From Scatosoma sp045644545 (GTDB taxonomy: Bacteria; Bacillota; Clostridia; Christensenellales; Borkfalkiaceae), in the NCBI GenBank assembly GCA_045644545.1, contig JAZRHC010000029.1:85135-149134 (forward strand): 64,000 nucleotides of DNA, in the 5' to 3' direction. The notes under the pieces are model-generated. The model was not told the DNA's origin. It worked only from the letters and a program-made list of their open reading frames with translations, and searched no databases. The position numbers and the translations under genes are program-made. The number at the start of each line of letters is the position of its first letter. Position 1 is the stretch's first letter. Positions 60,312 to 64,000 of the stretch are shown here, piece after piece.

Positions 60312-61745
60312 TCACACGGGATATACGCCGCCTTTTGCAAGGTCTTTATCCACGCCGTCTTTTTGAGCCGTTCTCCATTTGAAGAAGTTTTCCGCAACCT
60401 GTTCAAAGACCGCATAGGAGAGAACGTCTTCTTCCTTTTCGTAGTATCCAAGATCGATCAGCTTTCGTTTGATCGTTTCATATTCGGGAGCGATCAAATC
60501 AGCAGGTCTGCACGTAATTCTTTCCGCACCCTTTAAAACCTTTTCAGCGATCTCTTCGTTTAACGGCATCGGAAGCGTACCGTATTTTCCTGCGAACAAA
60601 TCTTTGGTTTCTTTGGTAACCATTTTATAACGCTCGCCCATAACGACGTTCATAACCGCCTGCGTTCCCACGATTTGCGAAGAAGGCGTAACGAGAGGCG
60701 GATAACCGCAGTCCTTTCTAACGTTGGGAACTTCCGCAAGACATTCGGTAAATTTATCGATCTTACCCGCTTTTTCAAGCTGATTGATAAGGTTGGAAAG
60801 CATACCGCCGGGAACTTGATAAAGGAGCGTATTGATATCGATTCTCTTGGATTTTTCGTTCAAAATCTTGTCGTCTTTCAAGCGCTTTTCAACGCCTTTG
60901 AAATGCTCTACGATCGGCAAAAGCTTGTTGATATCAATGCCCGTATCGTAAGGCGTTCCCTTTAAGGTCGCCACGAGCGGTTCGGTAGCAGGCTGAGAAG
61001 TACCGTTTCCAAGAGGCGAAAGCGCCGTATCGACGATATCTGCGCCCGCAAGGATGCACATAAGGTATACCATATCGCCCGTGCCAGACGTATTATGCGT
61101 ATGCACGTGAATCTTCGTTTCGGGTTTTAAAGCCGCCCTGAGAGCCTTTACGAGTTCGTATGCCTTGAAAGGAAGAAGCAGATTCGCCATATCCTTTAAG
61201 CAGATATTGTCCGCGCCCATCTCTTCAAGCTGTTTTGCAAGTTTAATGAAATAATCGTTATCAAATACTTCTTTTCCGTTTACTTCCGCGCTCGTGTAGC
61301 AAATGGTCGCTTCGCAAACGCCGCCGTATTTCTTAATCGCCTTCATTGAAACTTCGAGGTTTCTCGGATCGTTCAGCGCGTCGAATACACGCACGACGCC
61401 AACGCCGTTTTCAACCGATTTCGCAACGAATTTCTCCACGACGTCGTCGGCATAATGCCGATAGCCGAGCAAATTCTGTCCACGAAGGAGCATTTGAATA
61501 GGCGTGTTTAAATGAGCCTTTAAAGTACGAAGTCTTTCCCAAGGGTCTTCGTTCAAGAATCTTAAACAGGAGTCGAAGGTTGCCCCGCCCCACGCTTCGA
61601 TCGAATAATAACCGATATCGTCGAGCTGTTCCAAAACGGGAAGCATTTCTTCTATCTTCATTCTGGTTGCCGCTTGCGATTGATGCGCGTCGCGCAAAAT
61701 CGTTTCGGTAAGCATTACTTTTTTCTTTTCAAATTTCATTTCCAT
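60312..61745 (-). CDS. oadA: Oxaloacetate decarboxylase alpha/pyruvate carboxylase B-type carboxyltransferase
   Basis: A 477-residue biotin-dependent carboxyltransferase. Signatures are LTETILRDAHQSQAATRM, GGATFDSCLRFLNEDPWERL, metal-binding HVHTHNTSGTGD and the PYC_OADA domain TPSSQIVGTQAVMNV. It lacks the C-terminal biotin domain, which is on a separate 130-residue protein. With the beta pump it should decarboxylate oxaloacetate and export Na+, or run in reverse. The gene is last in the operon; the start follows GAGAGGT. Confidence 0.93.
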   Translation of the reverse strand: MEMKFEKKKVMLTETILRDAHQSQAATRMKIEEMLPVLEQLDDIGYYSIEAWGGATFDSCLRFLNEDPWERLRTLKAHLNTPIQMLLRGQNLLGYRHYADDVVEKFVAKSVENGVGVVRVFDALNDPRNLEVSMKAIKKYGGVCEATICYTSAEVNGKEVFDNDYFIKLAKQLEEMGADNICLKDMANLLLPFKAYELVKALRAALKPETKIHVHTHNTSGTGDMVYLMCILAGADIVDTALSPLGNGTSQPATEPLVATLKGTPYDTGIDINKLLPIVEHFKGVEKRLKDDKILNEKSKRIDINTLLYQVPGGMLSNLINQLEKAGKIDKFTECLAEVPNVRKDCGYPPLVTPSSQIVGTQAVMNVVMGERYKMVTKETKDLFAGKYGTLPMPLNEEIAEKVLKGAERITCRPADLIAPEYETIKRKLIDLGYYEKEEDVLSYAVFEQVAENFFKWRTAQKDGVDKDLAKGGVYPV

Positions 61746-61761
61746 ATCATTTTACCTCTCG

Positions 61762-62943
61762 TTAGATAATCGACAGCAAGAACCCAGCCGCAATCGCCGA
61801 ACCGATAACGCCAGCGACGTTAGGTCCCATTGCGTGCATTAACAGGTGGTTATTCGGGTCGCTTTCGCGCCCTACGTCTTCGGAAATACGCGCCGCCATC
61901 GGCACGGCAGAAACCCCTGCGCTACCGATTAACGGGTTGATTTTTCCTTTCGAAAGTTTACACATCAATCTGCCCATCAAAAGCCCACCGATCGTTCCGC
62001 AAGAGAACGCCACGAGCCCGAGCAAAATAATACCGAGCGTTCCAACGGTTAAGAAAGTATTTCCGTATGCTTTGCAACCAACTGAAATGCCCAAGAAAAT
62101 CGTGACCGTATTCATAAGCCCGTTTTGCGCCTGCGAAGAAAGTCTGTCGCAAACCCCCGATTCTTTCAACAAATTCCCGAGCATTAACATACCCAGAAGC
62201 GGAACGGCATCGGGAAGCAACACGCCCACGACGAGCGTGACCACGACGGGGAATACGATTTTTTCTAATTTGCTTACTTTACGAAGGGGTTTCATTTTAA
62301 TCGTACGTTCTTTTTTCGGAACGATCAAACGCATAATAGGTTTTTGAATAATGCGAATCAGCGCCATATACGAATACGCCGCAACCGCGATTGCGGAAAG
62401 CAGATCTTCATTCGTAAATTGCTTCATCATCTGCGCTACGTAAATAGCCGCAGGGCCGTCCGCACCGCCGATAATAGCGATCGAGCAAGCCGCCGCAAGG
62501 TCGAAACCAATCACGACTGCGCCGATTAAAGTTAAGAAGATACCAAGCTGTGCCGCCGCGCCGATCAACATACTCTTCGGGTTGGAAATCAACGGTCCAA
62601 AGTCGGTCATAGCCCCAATCCCTAAGAAGATCAAAGGCGGGTAAATAACTTCTTCAACGCCGTAGAAGAGATACCAAAAAAGTCCTCTGCTGTCTTTGCT
62701 GACTTCATAATAGCTATGCGCGTCCCCCCAGAGAATGTCGTGCGCTCCGGGAAGATTGATTAGGAACATACCAAACGCAATCGGCAACAATAAAAGCGGT
62801 TCAAACTTTTTGACAATCGCAAGATACATCAATACGAAGGAAACAAGGAGCATTACGTAATTCTCCCAACTTCCGCTCGCAAGTCCTGACGATTCCCATA
62901 AACGAGTGAACATTTCGCCGACACCGAGTAAATTTTGTGTCAT
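61762..62943 (-). CDS. oadB: Na+-pumping decarboxylase beta subunit
   Basis: A 393-residue membrane protein with about nine to ten hydrophobic segments, conserved in oxaloacetate, methylmalonyl-CoA and glutaconyl-CoA decarboxylases. Signatures include FGPLISNPKSMLIGAAAQLG, IIGGADGPAAIYVA (ion-binding region) and NPLIGSAGVSAVPMAARI plus MHAMGPNVAGVIGSA. It couples carboxybiotin decarboxylation to Na+ export. It lies between oadA and the biotin carrier gene. Confidence 0.95.
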   Translation of the reverse strand: MTQNLLGVGEMFTRLWESSGLASGSWENYVMLLVSFVLMYLAIVKKFEPLLLLPIAFGMFLINLPGAHDILWGDAHSYYEVSKDSRGLFWYLFYGVEEVIYPPLIFLGIGAMTDFGPLISNPKSMLIGAAAQLGIFLTLIGAVVIGFDLAAACSIAIIGGADGPAAIYVAQMMKQFTNEDLLSAIAVAAYSYMALIRIIQKPIMRLIVPKKERTIKMKPLRKVSKLEKIVFPVVVTLVVGVLLPDAVPLLGMLMLGNLLKESGVCDRLSSQAQNGLMNTVTIFLGISVGCKAYGNTFLTVGTLGIILLGLVAFSCGTIGGLLMGRLMCKLSKGKINPLIGSAGVSAVPMAARISEDVGRESDPNNHLLMHAMGPNVAGVIGSAIAAGFLLSII

Positions 62944-62958
62944 TGATACTCTCCTTTC

Positions 62959-63351
62959 TTAGCCGATTACCGCAAGTACGGAATCCGATTCCACGTTCGC
63001 GCCTTTCGCAACGCAGAAAGAAACTTTACCGTCGCAAGGCGCAACGATATCGTTGTCCATTTTCATCGCTTCGAGAACGAGAATAGGCTGATCCTTTTTC
63101 ACAACTGCGCCTTCCGCAACCAAAAGATTTTTAATAAGTCCGGGGAAAGGCGAAAGCACCTTCTCGCCGTTCGCAGGGGTTGCCGCCGCTGCGGGCGCGG
63201 GGGCGGGTGCAGGAGTCGGAGCTGCAACAGGAGCTACCACAGGAGTAGCCACGGGCATAGCCGCCGCTACGGGCGCGGAAGCGCTTACGCCTACTTCCTC
63301 TACGCCTACTTCATAGTTTTTACCGTTTACCGTTATAATAAAATTACGCAT
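62959..63351 (-). CDS. Biotin carrier protein (gamma/BCCP-like)
   Basis: A 130-residue biotinyl protein. A short N-terminal beta segment is joined by an Ala/Pro-rich hinge (about 28-62, repeats of AP) to the biotinyl domain, with the biotinylated Lys in LEAMKMDNDI. It carries the carboxyl group between the carboxyltransferases and OadB. RBS AAGGAG precedes the ATG. Confidence 0.95.
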   Translation of the reverse strand: MRNFIITVNGKNYEVGVEEVGVSASAPVAAAMPVATPVVAPVAAPTPAPAPAPAAAATPANGEKVLSPFPGLIKNLLVAEGAVVKKDQPILVLEAMKMDNDIVAPCDGKVSFCVAKGANVESDSVLAVIG

Positions 63352-63364
63352 AATTGTTTTCTCC

Positions 63365-63724
63365 TTATAATCTCTTTATTCTTTTCACCGTAAATTCACA
63401 TTTTCTGTTTTGTTTCGTATAATACGCCATAATCGCGGCGGTGATAACCGCAACCGTTTCTTCCGACAAGTCCTCTTCCGAGGCGACTTGCACCTGCTTA
63501 GCGACCGTTTTTTGCGGTTCTTCGGCTTTTTCCGCTTTAACGGGTCGATCCGCAAACTTTACCATTAACTTCCCTACCGCCCAAACGACGAGGATCAAAA
63601 ACGCAATCCCGATAAAGACTACGATAAATCCCAAAAGCGCATAAAGCGCAACGTCGCCGATATCGGGATATTTCGGGTATTTATCGGCGAGCTCCGCCGA
63701 TACTTTCAATAAGCTATTCAACAT
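63365..63724 (-). CDS. oadG: OadG family small membrane subunit
   Basis: A 119-residue protein with one membrane segment (about 28-50, ALYALLGFIVVFIGIAFLIL), a charged linker and a C-terminal segment (VAVITAAIMAYY) seen in OadG/MmdD-type assembly subunits. It lies between the carboxyltransferase and biotin carrier genes. Confidence 0.88.
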   Translation of the reverse strand: MLNSLLKVSAELADKYPKYPDIGDVALYALLGFIVVFIGIAFLILVVWAVGKLMVKFADRPVKAEKAEEPQKTVAKQVQVASEEDLSEETVAVITAAIMAYYTKQNRKCEFTVKRIKRL

Positions 63725-63736
63725 ATCCGCACCGCC

Positions 63737-64000
63737 TTAGTCCATCAACATTTGAAGGGCGGAAATTATATATTGTTTAACGAATTCGGGTTCGATAATC
63801 GCGTCGATATAGCCGTTCTTAGCCGCGTGCACGGGATCGGAATTTTCCTCCGAATATCTTGCCGCAAGCGCCGCTTTATCAGCTTTTTCTTCGCTGAACT
63901 CGATCGCCGCGCCTTGAACGTCGTCGAACAGTGCGATCTTTCCGTTTGCAAAAGCACAGGTATAGTCAAATCCCACCGATTTGGAAGCGAACAACGTATA
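63737..64000 (-). CDS. Acyl-CoA carboxyltransferase, MmdA-like (partial, right edge)
   Basis: C-terminal 87 residues of a carboxyltransferase whose start lies beyond the window. The reading frame is open to base 64000. The pattern ASKSVGFDYTCAFANGKIALF then DPVHAAKNGYIDAIIEPEF matches, in broken form, the end of methylmalonyl-CoA decarboxylase alpha and related crotonase-fold carboxyltransferases. With OadA in the same operon, two different carboxyltransferases may share one biotin carrier and Na+ pump. Substrate not determined. Confidence 0.8.
   Translation of the reverse strand, partial: YTLFASKSVGFDYTCAFANGKIALFDDVQGAAIEFSEEKADKAALAARYSEENSDPVHAAKNGYIDAIIEPEFVKQYIISALQMLMD

Overview
The window looks like chromosome of an anaerobic, probably endospore-forming Firmicute of the class Clostridia. 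Evidence: a complete spoIIIAA-AH operon, spoIVB and ytfJ; LexA and GlgC/GlgD pairing of Firmicutes type; an IspH-ribosomal S1 fusion; strong Gram-positive ribosome binding sites; and several sigma-A-like promoters with 17-bp spacers. I cannot name a genus. Nearly all of the window is conserved chromosomal gene content; I see no prophage, IS element or CRISPR array.

Layout. 1-10176 (+): one tightly packed redox operon: fumarase, HdrB, HdrC, HdrA, an MvhD/FloxD protein, two Fe-S proteins and an FAD/NAD(P)-binding protein (Flox-like), then a soluble fumarate-reductase-type Fe-S subunit and flavoprotein with no membrane anchor. An AspT/SucE-type dicarboxylate exchanger follows (10245-11630). 11738-14650: tRNA-Ser, a LacX-like mutarotase, a candidate structured non-coding RNA with its own promoter and terminator, a lipoprotein of unknown function and tRNA-Leu. 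14835-18095: polA and coaE. 18460-28765: glycogen operon glgB-glgC-glgD-glgA-glgP plus a GH13 debranching-type enzyme. 29084-31098: tyrosine recombinase, a small Cys-rich protein and lexA. From 31152 onward everything is on the minus strand: M50 protease-scpA-scpB-ytfI-ytfJ-dac-rluB; lysA; dac-spoIVB-recN-argR-nadK-tlyA-dxs-ispA-folD-nusB-asp23; spoIIIAH-AA; htpG; cmk-plsC-ispH/rpsA; an HI0933 flavoprotein; and a Na+-pumping decarboxylase operon (oadA, oadB, biotin carrier, oadG, mmdA-like carboxyltransferase) that runs off the right edge.

How it fits together. Fumarase plus a cytoplasmic Hdr/Flox/fumarate-reductase assembly, a likely succinate exchanger and, 50 kb away, a biotin-dependent Na+ pump acting on oxaloacetate or methylmalonyl-CoA suggest fermentation through fumarate to succinate or propionate. 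The most interesting hypothesis is that the first operon encodes a soluble flavin-based electron-bifurcating complex whose high-potential acceptor is fumarate. Two further unexplained items are a family of short palindromes, one copy of which is inserted in frame in a flavoprotein gene, and paired GTTTCAC boxes spaced exactly 14 bp at four places.
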